Source of the DNA: Burkholderiales bacterium | Lineage (GTDB): Bacteria > Pseudomonadota > Gammaproteobacteria > Burkholderiales > Burkholderiaceae_C | Assembly: GCA_025350145.1 (NCBI GenBank) | Contig: JANXYH010000170.1 | Location: forward strand, 1-64,000 | Length of the DNA stretch: 64,000 nucleotides | Direction of reading: 5' to 3' | Part shown: piece by piece, positions 7,480-16,701 of the stretch | How the letters are laid out: each line of letters starts with the position of its first letter | Position numbering within the stretch: position 1 is the first letter of the stretch | The notes under the pieces: generated by a model | The model's input: only the letters and a program-made list of their open reading frames with translations | What the model was told of the DNA's origin: nothing | The model's database searches: none | Translations under genes and position numbers: made by a program

Positions 7480-8484
7480 CTACTCGGCCACCGCGCCGGT
7501 CTCGCGCACGATCCGGCCGAGCCGAACCGTCTCGGTGCGGATCAGGCCGGCGAATTGCTCGGGCGTGCCACCAACCACCGGCGTGCCGATGGCTTCCCAG
7601 CGCTTCTTCACCTCGGGGTCGGCAAAGATCGCGTTGAACGTGGCGTTGAGCTTCTTGACGATGGCCGGCGGCGTGGCGGCGGCCACGGCGATGCCGTGCC
7701 AGGCCGAGAACTCGAAGTTCGCCAACCCCAGTTCGGCCAGCGTCGGCACCTCGGGCAGGGCTGCGGCGCGTTTGGCGGTGGTCACCGCCAGCGGCCGCAG
7801 CTTGCCGGCGGCGATGTGCGGCAGGCTGCTGCCCAGCACGTCAAAGATCACCGGCACCTGGCCGCCCAGCACGTCGTTCAAGGCCGGACCTGCGCCCTTG
7901 TAGGGCACATGCTGCATCCGCGTGCCGGCGCGCTGGTTGAACAGCTCGCCGCCCAGGTGCTGCGGCGTGCCGCTGCCGGCCGAGGCGAAATTGACCTTGT
8001 CGCCCTGGGCTTTGACGGCGGCGACGAACTCCGCCAAGGTCTTGGCCGGGAACGACGGATGCACCTCCAGCACCAGCGCGAAGGCCGAGATCTGGATCAC
8101 CGGCGCCAGATCCTTGATCGCGTTGAACGGCATGCTCTTGTAGAGGCTGCCATTGACCGCCATCGGCCCGCTGGCGGCCAGCAGCAGGGTGTGGCCATCG
8201 GGCGCTGACTTGGCCACGTTGTCGCTGCCGACATTGCCGCCGGCGCCAGCCTTGTTGTCGATCAGCACGTTGGCACCGAGGCGTTTCTGCAGCTCGGGCG
8301 CGAGGATGCGGGCCATCAGATCGGTCGGGCCGCCGGGCGGATAGGGCACCACGAAACGGATGACTTTGCCGGGCTCGGGGAAGGTGTCGGCGGCAATGGC
8401 CGGTAAGGCGCTGGCGGACATTGCCAGCAGCGGCAGAAGCCGCAGCAACGGCAGAAGCGTCAGGCGACGGCGGGACTGGGACAT
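7480..8484 (-). CDS. Bug-family (TctC-like) tripartite tricarboxylate transporter substrate-binding protein
   Basis: Periplasmic binding protein of 334 residues. It starts MSQSRRRLTLLPLLRLLPLL, a twin-basic hydrophobic signal peptide with cleavage likely after PAIAA, then has the family blocks [18 protein letters not shown] and NKAGAGGNVGSDNVAKSAPDG, and the central SAGSGTPQHLGGELF. Bug proteins bind small carboxylates with two water-bridged carboxylate contacts. No TctA/TctB membrane partners are visible, as is usual for the expanded Bug family in Burkholderiales. It lies 34 bases downstream of a PaaG-like gene, so it is probably co-transcribed and may sense or deliver an aromatic or branched acid. 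Confidence 0.92.
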   Translation of the reverse strand: MSQSRRRLTLLPLLRLLPLLAMSASALPAIAADTFPEPGKVIRFVVPYPPGGPTDLMARILAPELQKRLGANVLIDNKAGAGGNVGSDNVAKSAPDGHTLLLAASGPMAVNGSLYKSMPFNAIKDLAPVIQISAFALVLEVHPSFPAKTLAEFVAAVKAQGDKVNFASAGSGTPQHLGGELFNQRAGTRMQHVPYKGAGPALNDVLGGQVPVIFDVLGSSLPHIAAGKLRPLAVTTAKRAAALPEVPTLAELGLANFEFSAWHGIAVAAATPPAIVKKLNATFNAIFADPEVKKRWEAIGTPVVGGTPEQFAGLIRTETVRLGRIVRETGAVAE

Positions 8485-8518
8485 TCGGGGCGATCCTTGG
8501 GGTGGTTTGAACTGGGCT

Positions 8519-9313
8519 TCAGCGGTCGCTGAAGGCGGCCGGCCGCTTGGCCAGGAACGCCGCCACGCCTTCGGCAAAGTCGCCGGCCCGGGCCAGTTCG
8601 CCCTGCAGTTGCGCCTCGTGGCCCAGGGCGTCGGCATAGGCCATGGTGCTGGCGGCATCGATCGCGCGGCGGGTCTGGGACAGCGCCCGCGACGGCATCG
8701 CCGCGAGCTTGCGCGCCAGCGCCAGGGTGGTCTCGGCCAGCGCCGCGTCGTCCACGCAGCGCCAGATCAGGCCGATGCGTTCGGCCTCTTCGGCGCCGAG
8801 CTTGTCGCCAGTCATGGCCAGGCCGATCGCCCGCGCCCGGCCGACCGCGCGCGGCAGCAGCCAGGTGCCGCCGCAGTCGGGGATCAGGCCAATCTTGGAA
8901 AACGCCTGAATGAAGCTGGCCGAACGGGCGGCGACGACCATGTCGCAGCCCAGCGCAAAGTTCGCGCCCGCCCCGGCCGCGACGCCATTGACCATCGCGA
9001 TCACCGGCACCGGCATGTCGGCCAGGGACAGCGCCAGCGGTTTGTACAGGCGCTCGACCACGCCGCCAACGTCCGGCGGGCCGCCGTCGGCGCTCTGCAT
9101 CTCGGGATCGTTCAGGTCCTGGCCGGCACAAAAACCGCGGCCCGCGCCGGTGATGACCAGGCAGCGCACGGCCGTGTCCTGGGCGGCTGCGGCCAAGGCG
9201 CTGCGCAGGGCGGCGTGCATCGCGCCGGTGAAGCTGTTCAGCGCGGCGGGACGGTTCAGGGTCAGGGTGCGGACCGGGCCGTCAGTGCTGACGAGGATTG
9301 GGGCGTCGGACAT
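8519..9313 (-). CDS. Enoyl-CoA hydratase/isomerase, PaaG-like
   Basis: Crotonase-fold enzyme of 264 residues. GRGFCAGQDLNDPEM forms the first half of the oxyanion hole, VNGVAAGAGANFALGCDMVV the second, and FSKIGLIPDCGGTWLLPRAVG the active-site region where PaaG carries an acidic residue. The combination AGQDLND, the YKPL segment and GLIPDCGGTW is closest to 2-(1,2-epoxy-1,2-dihydrophenyl)acetyl-CoA isomerase of phenylacetate breakdown, although a generic enoyl-CoA isomerase cannot be excluded since no other paa genes are in view. It sits 14 bases downstream of another hydratase gene in the ligase-hydratase-PaaG-Bug leftward run. Confidence 0.85.
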   Translation of the reverse strand: MSDAPILVSTDGPVRTLTLNRPAALNSFTGAMHAALRSALAAAAQDTAVRCLVITGAGRGFCAGQDLNDPEMQSADGGPPDVGGVVERLYKPLALSLADMPVPVIAMVNGVAAGAGANFALGCDMVVAARSASFIQAFSKIGLIPDCGGTWLLPRAVGRARAIGLAMTGDKLGAEEAERIGLIWRCVDDAALAETTLALARKLAAMPSRALSQTRRAIDAASTMAYADALGHEAQLQGELARAGDFAEGVAAFLAKRPAAFSDR

Positions 9314-9327
9314 GCGGGCAACTCCAT

Positions 9328-10164
9328 TCAAGCGTTGGTCTGGTGCGGCGCGGCAGGCCGGGCGGATTTGGCTATGAAGGCCTGCACCCCGTCCAGGGCG
9401 CAGGCGTCCATCATGTTGCAGGCCATCTGCTGCTCGGCATCGGCGTAGGCGGCGGCGATGCCGGTCTCGATCTGGCGGTAGAACAGGCCCTTGCCCAGCG
9501 CCAGGGCGCCGCGCGGTTTGCCCAGGATCTGCGCCACCAGAGATTGCACTTCGGCGGCCAGCGCGTCGGCCTCGACCACCCGGTTGACCAGGCCGCGCGA
9601 CTTCGCCTCGTCGGCGTCTATGAACTCGCCCGTGACCAGCATCTCGAACGCCGCCTTGCGGCCGATGTTGCGGCTCAGGGCGACGCTGGGGGTCGAGCAG
9701 AACAGGCCCAAGTTGATGCCGCTGACGGCAAAGCGGGCCTCGCGCGAGGCCACCGCCAGATCGCACATCGCCACCAACTGGCAGCCCGCCGCCGTGGCAA
9801 TGCCCTGGACCTGGGCGACCACGGGGACCGGCAGGGCCTGGAGCGACAGCATCATCCGCCCGCAGCGGGCGAACAGCGCCTCGTAGTAGGCCTGCGAGGG
9901 CTGCGCCCGCATCTCCTTGAGGTCATGCCCGGCACAGAACGCCCGACCGTGGGCGGCCAGCACCAGGCAGCGGGCCGCAGGGTCGGCGGCGATCAGGTCG
10001 AGCTCGGCCTGCAGCGCCGAGAGCATCGCCTCGGACAGGCTGTTGAAGGCCTGCGGCCGGTTCAGCGTCAGCGTGACCACGCCACGCCCATCGTCATGGC
10101 GCAGCAGCGGCGGGGCGTCGGTGGTCAGCATGGCGGTGGTCGGCATGGCGGTGGTCGGTGTCAT
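9328..10164 (-). CDS. Enoyl-CoA hydratase
   Basis: Crotonase-family hydratase of 278 residues acting on trans-2-enoyl-CoAs in a beta-oxidation-like pathway. GRAFCAGHDLKEMRA and VQGIATAAGCQLVAMCDLAV are the oxyanion-hole segments; NLGLFCSTPSVALSRNIG is the active-site loop. The acidic residue expected in that loop is not evident (F-C-S-T), so it may be a specialised isomerase or a hydratase with shifted chemistry. The start at 10164 forms an ATGA overlap with the upstream ligase stop; a 15-base duplication in the first codons creates further in-frame ATGs. Confidence 0.87.
   Translation of the reverse strand: MTPTTAMPTTAMLTTDAPPLLRHDDGRGVVTLTLNRPQAFNSLSEAMLSALQAELDLIAADPAARCLVLAAHGRAFCAGHDLKEMRAQPSQAYYEALFARCGRMMLSLQALPVPVVAQVQGIATAAGCQLVAMCDLAVASREARFAVSGINLGLFCSTPSVALSRNIGRKAAFEMLVTGEFIDADEAKSRGLVNRVVEADALAAEVQSLVAQILGKPRGALALGKGLFYRQIETGIAAAYADAEQQMACNMMDACALDGVQAFIAKSARPAAPHQTNA
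10130..10159. repeat. 15-bp tandem duplication at the hydratase start
   Basis: ATGGCGGTGGTCGGC is followed directly by ATGGCGGTGGTCGGT on the plus strand. On the coding (minus) strand this gives two copies of the codons for T-T-A-M-P, each supplying an in-frame ATG, so the hydratase has three possible start codons within about 35 bases. Confidence 0.85.
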
Positions 10165-11810
10165 TCAATCGCGCTCGACGACTTGATGCGCTGGCGCAGC
10201 TCGAACTTCTGGATCTTGCCGGTCGAGGTCTTGGGGATGGGTTCGAAACGGATCTCGCGCGGCACCTTGTAGCCCGCCAGCAAGGCCCTGCAATGGGCGA
10301 TCAGGTCGGCCGCGAGCAGGCTCGTGCCGGGCTTGCATTCAACGAAGGCCAGCGGCGTCTCGCCCCACTTCGGGTCGGGTTTGGCGACCACGGCGCAGGC
10401 CAGCACGGCCGGGTGGCGGTAGAGCGCGTCCTCGACCTCGAGCGAGCTGATGTTCTCGCCGCCGGAGATGATCACGTCCTTGCTGCGGTCGCGGATCTTG
10501 ACGTAGCGGTCGGCCTCCAGCACCGCCAGGTCGCCGGTGTGGAACCAGCCGCCCGCGAAGGCCTGGGCGGTGGCCACCGGGTTCTTCAGGTAGCCCTTCA
10601 TCACGATGTTGCCGCGGAACATGATTTCGCCCATGGCCTGGCCGTCTGCCGGCACCTCGGCCAGCGTCTGCGGGTCCAGCACCGCCATCGATTCCTGCAG
10701 CGGAGAGCGCACGCCCTGGCGGCCGTTCAAGCGGGTCTGCTCGGCCAGCGTCTGCTCGCCCCAGGCGGCGCGCTTGACCGCCACTGCGGCCGGGCCGTAG
10801 ACCTCGGTCAGGCCATAGACATGGGTGATGTCAAAGCCGATCTGCGCCATCGCCTCGATCATCGCCGCCGGCGGCGCCGCGCCGGCCACCATGCCGCGCA
10901 CCTTCTGGGCGATGCCAGCACGTTGCTCGGGCGGCGCATTGCAGATCAGGCTGTGGACGATGGGCGCGGCGCAGTAGTGGTCCACGCCTTCCTGGCGGAT
11001 CGCATCGAGGATCGCCTGCGCCTCGACCCGGCGCAGGCAGACATGGGTGCCGGCTAGCATTGCCACCGTCCAGGGAAAGCACCAGCCGTTGCAATGGAAC
11101 ATCGGCAGCGTCCACAGGTAGCGGACGAAATTGGGCATGGTCCAGGTCGCCGCATTGCCTACCGCGTTGAGGTAGGCGCCGCGGTGGTGGGTGACCACGC
11201 CCTTGGGGTCGCCGGTGGTGCCCGAGGTGTAGCTGACCGCGATCGCGTCCCACTCGTCGACCGGGCCCTGCAGCCGCTCCAGCGGGGCATGGGCCGCCAG
11301 CAGCGCCTCGTATTCCAGCCCGCCCAGGCGCTCGCCCGGGCCGTGGTACTCGCTGTCGCAGACATCGATCACGACCGGGCTGCGGCCATGCTGCTGGCGC
11401 AGCAGCGCCAGCGCCGGACCGATCACGCCGGCAAACTCGCGGTCAGTTACCAGCACCTGCGCCTCGCAGTGGTGCAACTGCCAGGCCAGCAACGGCGCAT
11501 CAAGCCGGGTGTTGAGGGGGTTGAGCACCGCGTTCAGCGCCGGCACCGCGTAGTGCATCTCGACCATCTCTGGCGTGTTCGCCAGCATCGCGCTTACGGT
11601 GCTGCCGCGCGCCACGCCCAAGGCGCGCAGGGCCGCCGCCAGCCTGGCGCTGCGCTCGCGCAACTGCGCCCAGTTGTAGCGCCGCGCGCCATGCGCCACC
11701 GCCGGCAAGTCAGCAAACACCTCGGCGCTGCGCTCGACAAAACTGACCGGTGACAGCGGCACGAAATTCGCGGCGTTGCGCTCGAGTTGGTGGTCGTAGA
11801 TGTTGGTCAT
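10161..11810 (-). CDS. Acyl-CoA synthetase (AMP-dependent ligase)
   Basis: Complete 549-residue ANL-family ligase. P-loop VSYTSGTTGDPKGV (about residue 190), Y-G-L-T-E motif HVYGLTEVYGP, TGD motif GGWFHTGDLAVL, hinge RDRSKDVIISGGENIS and the catalytic lysine in PKTSTGKIQKFEL are all present, so it should form acyl-adenylate and then acyl-CoA. The sequence type (medium-chain/AlkK-like) does not fix the substrate. It heads a leftward operon with the hydratases and Bug protein and is divergent from the second liv cluster at 11998; the 187-base gap must contain both promoters. Confidence 0.92.
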   Translation of the reverse strand: MTNIYDHQLERNAANFVPLSPVSFVERSAEVFADLPAVAHGARRYNWAQLRERSARLAAALRALGVARGSTVSAMLANTPEMVEMHYAVPALNAVLNPLNTRLDAPLLAWQLHHCEAQVLVTDREFAGVIGPALALLRQQHGRSPVVIDVCDSEYHGPGERLGGLEYEALLAAHAPLERLQGPVDEWDAIAVSYTSGTTGDPKGVVTHHRGAYLNAVGNAATWTMPNFVRYLWTLPMFHCNGWCFPWTVAMLAGTHVCLRRVEAQAILDAIRQEGVDHYCAAPIVHSLICNAPPEQRAGIAQKVRGMVAGAAPPAAMIEAMAQIGFDITHVYGLTEVYGPAAVAVKRAAWGEQTLAEQTRLNGRQGVRSPLQESMAVLDPQTLAEVPADGQAMGEIMFRGNIVMKGYLKNPVATAQAFAGGWFHTGDLAVLEADRYVKIRDRSKDVIISGGENISSLEVEDALYRHPAVLACAVVAKPDPKWGETPLAFVECKPGTSLLAADLIAHCRALLAGYKVPREIRFEPIPKTSTGKIQKFELRQRIKSSSAIE

Positions 11811-11997
11811 GGGGGTGGCTGTCCGACGCTGGCGGCTGGCATGCCTGCCATTCTGACCACAGACGCGGCGCTGGCGCGAGGCATTTGTTTCGTCTCGGTT
11901 AAGGGCAACCCCCGGGGTCGGCGCCAGCCGCCGCCCGCTATAAACCCGCCACCGTCACGGCGCGACCGACTTTTCGGGCCAGCACCACAACCAACCC

Positions 11998-12795
11998 ATG
12001 GCCGACCCTTCAACTCCCCTGCTCAGCGTGCGCAACGTCAGCGTGCGCTTCGGCGGCATCGTGGCGCTGGACGGCGTCAGCTTCGATGTGCCACGCGGCC
12101 AGGTCTGCGGCCTGATCGGCCCCAACGGCGCCGGCAAGACGACCTTGTTCAACTGCCTGTCGCGGCTGTACAGCTACCAGCAGGGCGACATCCTGTTCAA
12201 CGGCCAGTCGATCACCGCCATGCCCACCCACCAGATCGCCGGCCTGGGCATGGGCCGCACCTTTCAGAACTTGGCGATGTTCCGCCGCCTGCCGGTGCGC
12301 GACAACATCATGGTCGGCGCCCATGCGCGCTCGTCGGCAGGCTTCGTCGCCAGCCTGCTGGGGTTGTCCAAAGTCGCCGACGAAGAGCGCCGCCTGCGCC
12401 AGCGCGCCGATGAGATCATGGAATACCTGGGATTGATGCAGTTCGCCGACCGCCTGGCCGGCGACCTGCCCTTTGCCACGCAAAAGCGCATCGAGCTCGG
12501 CCGCGCCCTGGCCTGCGACCCGCAACTGCTGCTGCTCGACGAGCCCGCCGCCGGCCTGAACCACGAGGAGCTGGGCGACCTGGGCCGGCTGATCCTGGAC
12601 ATCCGCGCGCGGCTGAACATCACCGTGCTGCTGGTCGAGCACCACATGAGCCTGGTGATGGATGTCTCGAACCACATCGTCGCGCTGAACTTCGGCCGCA
12701 GGATCGCCGAGGGCACGCCCGCCCACATCCAACAACACCCGGACGTGATCGCCGCCTACCTGGGCGCACCGGCGGAGACCACCGCGCATGGCTGA
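11998..12795 (+). CDS. livG: Branched-chain-type ABC transporter ATP-binding protein LivG (second cluster)
   Basis: 265-residue ATPase. Walker A GPNGAGKTT, the FQNLAMFRRLPVRDNIMVG block, LPFATQKRIELGRAL as the LivG-type signature, Walker B LLLLDEPAAGLNHEE and VEHHMSLVMDVS are intact. First gene of a rightward operon livG-livF-livH-livM-SBP-SBP; its stop overlaps livF by eight bases. The gene order differs from the first cluster, so the two are separate paralogous importers and not a recent duplication. Confidence 0.93.
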   Translation: MADPSTPLLSVRNVSVRFGGIVALDGVSFDVPRGQVCGLIGPNGAGKTTLFNCLSRLYSYQQGDILFNGQSITAMPTHQIAGLGMGRTFQNLAMFRRLPVRDNIMVGAHARSSAGFVASLLGLSKVADEERRLRQRADEIMEYLGLMQFADRLAGDLPFATQKRIELGRALACDPQLLLLDEPAAGLNHEELGDLGRLILDIRARLNITVLLVEHHMSLVMDVSNHIVALNFGRRIAEGTPAHIQQHPDVIAAYLGAPAETTAHG

Positions 12796-13501
12796 CCTGC
12801 TTTCCGCCAAAGGCCTGCGTGCCTGGTACGGCGCCACTGAGGTGCTGTTCGGCATCGATTTCGCCTTGCCAGCCGGCCAGATCACGGCCATCCTCGGGGC
12901 CAACGGCGCCGGCAAGACCACCACCTTGCGGGCCATCTGCCAGATGGTGCGCAGCGCCGGCAGCCTGCAGTTCGAGGGCAAGGAGTTGACCGGCCAGGCG
13001 ACCGAGAGCGTGGTCCGCCTGGGTGTGGCCCATGTGCCCGATGGCCGCGGCACGTTTGCCGAACTCAGCACCGAAGAAAACCTCCGCCTGGGCGCCTATA
13101 CGCGCAGCAACAAGGCCGAAATGGTGCATGACCTGGAGCGCACCTACACCCGCTTTCCGCGGCTGGCCGAGCGGCGCCACCAGCAAGCGGGCACCTTGTC
13201 GGGCGGCGAGCAGCAGATGCTGGCCATCAGCCGGGCACTGATGCTGCGCCCGCGCCTGCTCCTGCTTGACGAGCCCTCGTTTGGCCTGGCGCCGTTGATC
13301 GTCGCCGAGATCTTCCGCATCATGCGCACCATCAATGCCGAGGACGGCGTGACCATGCTGCTGGTCGAGCAAAACGCCAGCTTGGCACTCGACCTGGCCC
13401 ACCAGGCCTATTTGCTTGAAACCGGCCGGGTAGCCCTGTCCGGCAGCGCCGAAGCGATCAAACGCGACGAATCGGTGCGCAAAGCCTACCTCGGCTATTG
13501 A
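12788..13501 (+). CDS. livF: Branched-chain-type ABC transporter ATP-binding protein LivF (second cluster)
   Basis: 237-residue ATPase of standard LivF length. Walker A GANGAGKTTT, signature LSGGEQQM, Walker B LLLLDEPSFGLAP and LLVEQNASLAL. It pairs with LivG to drive the permeases encoded next. The start overlaps livG by eight bases and livH follows after 24 bases, consistent with one transcript. Confidence 0.93.
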   Translation: MADLLSAKGLRAWYGATEVLFGIDFALPAGQITAILGANGAGKTTTLRAICQMVRSAGSLQFEGKELTGQATESVVRLGVAHVPDGRGTFAELSTEENLRLGAYTRSNKAEMVHDLERTYTRFPRLAERRHQQAGTLSGGEQQMLAISRALMLRPRLLLLDEPSFGLAPLIVAEIFRIMRTINAEDGVTMLLVEQNASLALDLAHQAYLLETGRVALSGSAEAIKRDESVRKAYLGY

Positions 13502-13525
13502 ATTGCCAGAATAAAGCCCACACGC

Positions 13526-14398
13526 ATGGACGCCCTGCTCCACCAAATATTCTCCGGGATCGCCACCGGCTGCATCTACGGCTCGATCGGGCTGGCCCTG
13601 GTGATGATTTACCAGAGCACCCACCACATCAATTTCGCGCAAGGCGAATTGGCGATGTTCTCGACCTTCATCGCCTGGTGGCTGATCGACAAGGGCATGC
13701 CGTATTGGGTGGCCTTCTTCCTCACCCTGGCGATATCCTTCGTCGCCGCCGTATTGATCCAGCGCATCATCCTGCGCCCGGTCGAGAAAGCCCCGGTGCT
13801 GACCAATGTGATCGTCTTCATTGGCCTGCTGGTCATCATCAATTCACTCGCCGGCTGGTTCTTTGATTACACCATCAAGGCATTTGCGAGCCCCTTCCCG
13901 CAAAAATCGTGGATGACCACCGCGTATTTCTCGGCGCATGAGCTCGGCTCGGCCGGGGTGATGCTGGGGGTTCTGGCGGTGCTGTTCTTCTTTCTGCGCT
14001 ACACGCCGCTCGGATTGGCGATGCGGGCGGCCGCACAAAATCCCGACTCGGCCCGCCTGGTCGGTATTCGGGTGTCGTGGATGCTGGCGCTGGGCTGGGG
14101 GCTGGCGTCGATGATAGGCGCGGTCGCCGGAATGATGGTCGCGCCAATCGTCTTCCTTGATCCGAACATGATGGCCGGGATCCTCATCTACGGCTTTGCC
14201 GCGGCCCTGTTAGGCGGCATTGACCACCCCGGTGGCGCGGTCGTCGGCGGGCTGATCGTCGGCGTCCTTGAAAATCTCCTCGGGGCCTACGTGATCGGCA
14301 CCGAGCTGAAACTCTCGGTGGCCCTCGTGCTGATCGTCGGGACGCTCACCTTGAAACCCAATGGCCTGTTCGGCAAGAACGTCGTGACCCGGGTATGA
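13526..14398 (+). CDS. livH: Branched-chain-type ABC transporter permease LivH (second cluster)
   Basis: 290-residue inner-membrane permease. ATGCIYGSIGLALVMIYQS and INFAQGELAMFSTF at the N-terminus, coupling segment AMRAAAQNPDSARLVGI, and GFAAALLGGIDHPGGAVVGG near the C-terminus match LivH. About eight hydrophobic helices. Overlaps livM by ATGA. Confidence 0.93.
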   Translation: MDALLHQIFSGIATGCIYGSIGLALVMIYQSTHHINFAQGELAMFSTFIAWWLIDKGMPYWVAFFLTLAISFVAAVLIQRIILRPVEKAPVLTNVIVFIGLLVIINSLAGWFFDYTIKAFASPFPQKSWMTTAYFSAHELGSAGVMLGVLAVLFFFLRYTPLGLAMRAAAQNPDSARLVGIRVSWMLALGWGLASMIGAVAGMMVAPIVFLDPNMMAGILIYGFAAALLGGIDHPGGAVVGGLIVGVLENLLGAYVIGTELKLSVALVLIVGTLTLKPNGLFGKNVVTRV

Positions 14399-15420
14399 GC
14401 GCAAAACAATCCAATTCCCTGAAGTGGTTGCTGGCGGCGCTGGTGCTGGTCGCCCTGTTGGTCCTGCCATTTCTCGTCAAAAATTATCGGGTATTTCAGT
14501 TCAACCTCGTCCTGGTCTACGCCATCGCGGTCCTTGGGCTGAACCTGCTGACCGGCTTCAACGGCCAGTTCTCGCTCGGCCACGGTGCTTTTTACGCGAT
14601 TGGCGCCTACACTGCGGCCGCGCTCATGGACCAGGCCGGCCTGCCCTATTGGGCGACCCTGCCGGTTGCGGCTGCGGTCTGCTTTGGTTTTGGCCTGCTG
14701 ATGGGCTTTCCGGCGTTGCGCCTCGGTGGCCATTATCTGGCGCTGGCCACTTATGCGCTGGCACTGGCCGTGCCGCAATTGCTCAAATACAAGAAGATTG
14801 AAGGTTTTACCGGTGGGGTTCAGGGCATCGTTCTGACAAAACCCGAGCCGCCCTTCACCTTCAAGTTTCTCGGCCAGAGCCTGAACTCGGACCGTTGGCT
14901 TTATTTCTTCACCCTGCTGGTGGCGATACTGATGTTCTTCCTCGCCTGGCGCTTGGTGCGCGGCCGGGTCGGCCGGGCCTTGATCGCGATCCGCGACCAT
15001 CCGATCGCCGCCACCGCAATGGGCATCAACCTGCCGCTTTTCAAGTCGCTGACCTTTGGCGTCTCGGCGGCGTTCACTGGCGTCGCCGGCGCCCTGGGCG
15101 CGATCTGCGTGGCCTTCGTCTCGCCCGACAGTTTCTCGGTATTGCTGTCGATTTCATTCCTCGTCGGGGTTGTCATCGGCGGTTTGGCTTCTATCTCTGG
15201 AGCGATCTTCGGCGCAATTTTCATCCAGTTCGTGCCGAACATTGCCGACGAGATTTCAAAGGCCGCACCTTCGGCCATCTTCGGAGTCGCCCTGATCGGC
15301 GCCATGTATTTGATGCCGGGTGGCGTGATGGGCACCGCCAAAGTCCTTTGGTCGCGCCGCAAGCAGCGCCAGGCGTCGGCCGCTGCAGCGGCATTGGCAA
15401 CCGCCGCGACAAAAGCCTGA
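14395..15420 (+). CDS. livM: Branched-chain-type ABC transporter permease LivM (second cluster)
   Basis: 341-residue permease with LGLNLLTGFNGQFSLGHGAF (LivM signature), the coupling region AIRDHPIAATAMGI and the closing VVIGGLASISGAIFGA helix. The C-terminal tail is basic then alanine-rich (RRKQRQASAAAAALAT). The 69-base gap to the first binding-protein gene contains AAGGAG ten bases before that ATG. Confidence 0.92.
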   Translation: MSAKQSNSLKWLLAALVLVALLVLPFLVKNYRVFQFNLVLVYAIAVLGLNLLTGFNGQFSLGHGAFYAIGAYTAAALMDQAGLPYWATLPVAAAVCFGFGLLMGFPALRLGGHYLALATYALALAVPQLLKYKKIEGFTGGVQGIVLTKPEPPFTFKFLGQSLNSDRWLYFFTLLVAILMFFLAWRLVRGRVGRALIAIRDHPIAATAMGINLPLFKSLTFGVSAAFTGVAGALGAICVAFVSPDSFSVLLSISFLVGVVIGGLASISGAIFGAIFIQFVPNIADEISKAAPSAIFGVALIGAMYLMPGGVMGTAKVLWSRRKQRQASAAAAALATAATKA

Positions 15421-15489
15421 GTGACCACCTGTTTTAATTTTCAGCAATTCACAGGCCGTGCCGGCCGACCCCTAAGGAGATAAGGCAAC

Positions 15490-16701
15490 ATGATCGCACG
15501 CAGAACCTTGACGATGGCCGCTGTAGGCTGTGCCGCAGCACTCTTGCTGGCCAACCCCGGCTGGGCCCAGAAGAAATACGACACGGGTGCCGACGACAAG
15601 GAAATCAAGATCGGCCACATCGGTCCGTATTCCGGCCCGGCGTCGGCCTACGGCACCATCGGCAAGACCATTGGCGCCTATTTCGAGAAAATCAATGCCG
15701 AAGGCGGCATCAATGGCCGCAAGATCAAATTCATCACCCAGGACGACGGCTACAACCCGGCCAAGACGGTTGAGATGGCGCGCAAACTGGTTGAAGAAGA
15801 TGAAGTCCTGCTGGTTTTCAATCCGCTCGGTACGGCCTCCAATACCGCAATTCAGAAATACATGAATGCGAAGAAGGTGCCGCAATTGTTCGTGGCCACC
15901 GGTGCGGCCAAATGGGGCGACCCGAAAAACTTCCCCTGGACCATGGGCTGGCAGCCCAACTACGAGGCCGAAGGAAAGATCTACGCGCTGCACATTCTGG
16001 ACAGCAAGCCGAACGCCAAGATCGGCATCCTGATGCAGAACGACGACTACGGCAAAGACTATCTCAAGGGATTCCTTGAAGGCCTGGGCGACAAGGCCAA
16101 GTCGATGATCGTCTCCAATGTGACCTATGAGGTCACAGACCCGACCGTGGACAGCCAGATCCTGACGCTCAAGGCCAGCGGTGCGGATACCTTCTTCAAC
16201 ATCACCACGCCGAAGTTTGCGGCGCAGGCGATCAAGAAGTCTGCGGAGATTGGCTGGAAGCCGGTGCACTACCTCAACAACGTGTCGATTTCGGTCAGCG
16301 CGGTGATGGCCCCGGCCGGCCTCGAAAACGGCATCGGAATTTTGACGGCGCAGTACGGCAAGGATCCGACCGACCCGCAGTGGGCGAACGATCCGGGGAT
16401 GAAGGACTGGACCGCCTTCATGAAGAAGTATTACCCCTCGGGCAGCCTCACAGACGCCAGCAATGTCTATGGTTACGGCGTTGCCCAAACCCTGATCCAG
16501 GTGCTCAAGCAGGCCGGTGATGACCTCACCCGGGCCAATATCATGAAGCAGGCCGCGAACCTGGACTTCGTGCTGTCCACGGCCCTGCCCGGGATCAACA
16601 TCAAGACCAGCCCGGACGACTTCTACCCGATCGAGCGTGAGCAATTGTCTAAGTTTGACGGCAAGACCTGGGTGTTGTTCGGCAAGGTCTACGGCCGCTG
16701 A
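15490..16701 (+). CDS. ABC transporter substrate-binding protein (LivK/HAAT family), copy 1
   Basis: 403-residue periplasmic binding protein. Signal peptide MIARRTLTMAAVGCAAALLL with cleavage after PGWA; mature protein starts near QKKYDTGADD. The fold markers IKIGHIGPYSGPASAYG, INAEGGINGRKIKF and DDGYNPAKTVEMARKLVEED are those of type-I periplasmic binding proteins in the Leu/Ile/Val-aromatic acid branch (Peripla_BP_6). It serves the LivFGHM complex encoded just upstream. It is very similar to the next gene, and even the leader just before both genes (TTCACAGGCC then an AAGGAG or GAGGAG site) is shared, indicating tandem duplication. Confidence 0.92.
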   Translation: MIARRTLTMAAVGCAAALLLANPGWAQKKYDTGADDKEIKIGHIGPYSGPASAYGTIGKTIGAYFEKINAEGGINGRKIKFITQDDGYNPAKTVEMARKLVEEDEVLLVFNPLGTASNTAIQKYMNAKKVPQLFVATGAAKWGDPKNFPWTMGWQPNYEAEGKIYALHILDSKPNAKIGILMQNDDYGKDYLKGFLEGLGDKAKSMIVSNVTYEVTDPTVDSQILTLKASGADTFFNITTPKFAAQAIKKSAEIGWKPVHYLNNVSISVSAVMAPAGLENGIGILTAQYGKDPTDPQWANDPGMKDWTAFMKKYYPSGSLTDASNVYGYGVAQTLIQVLKQAGDDLTRANIMKQAANLDFVLSTALPGINIKTSPDDFYPIEREQLSKFDGKTWVLFGKVYGR

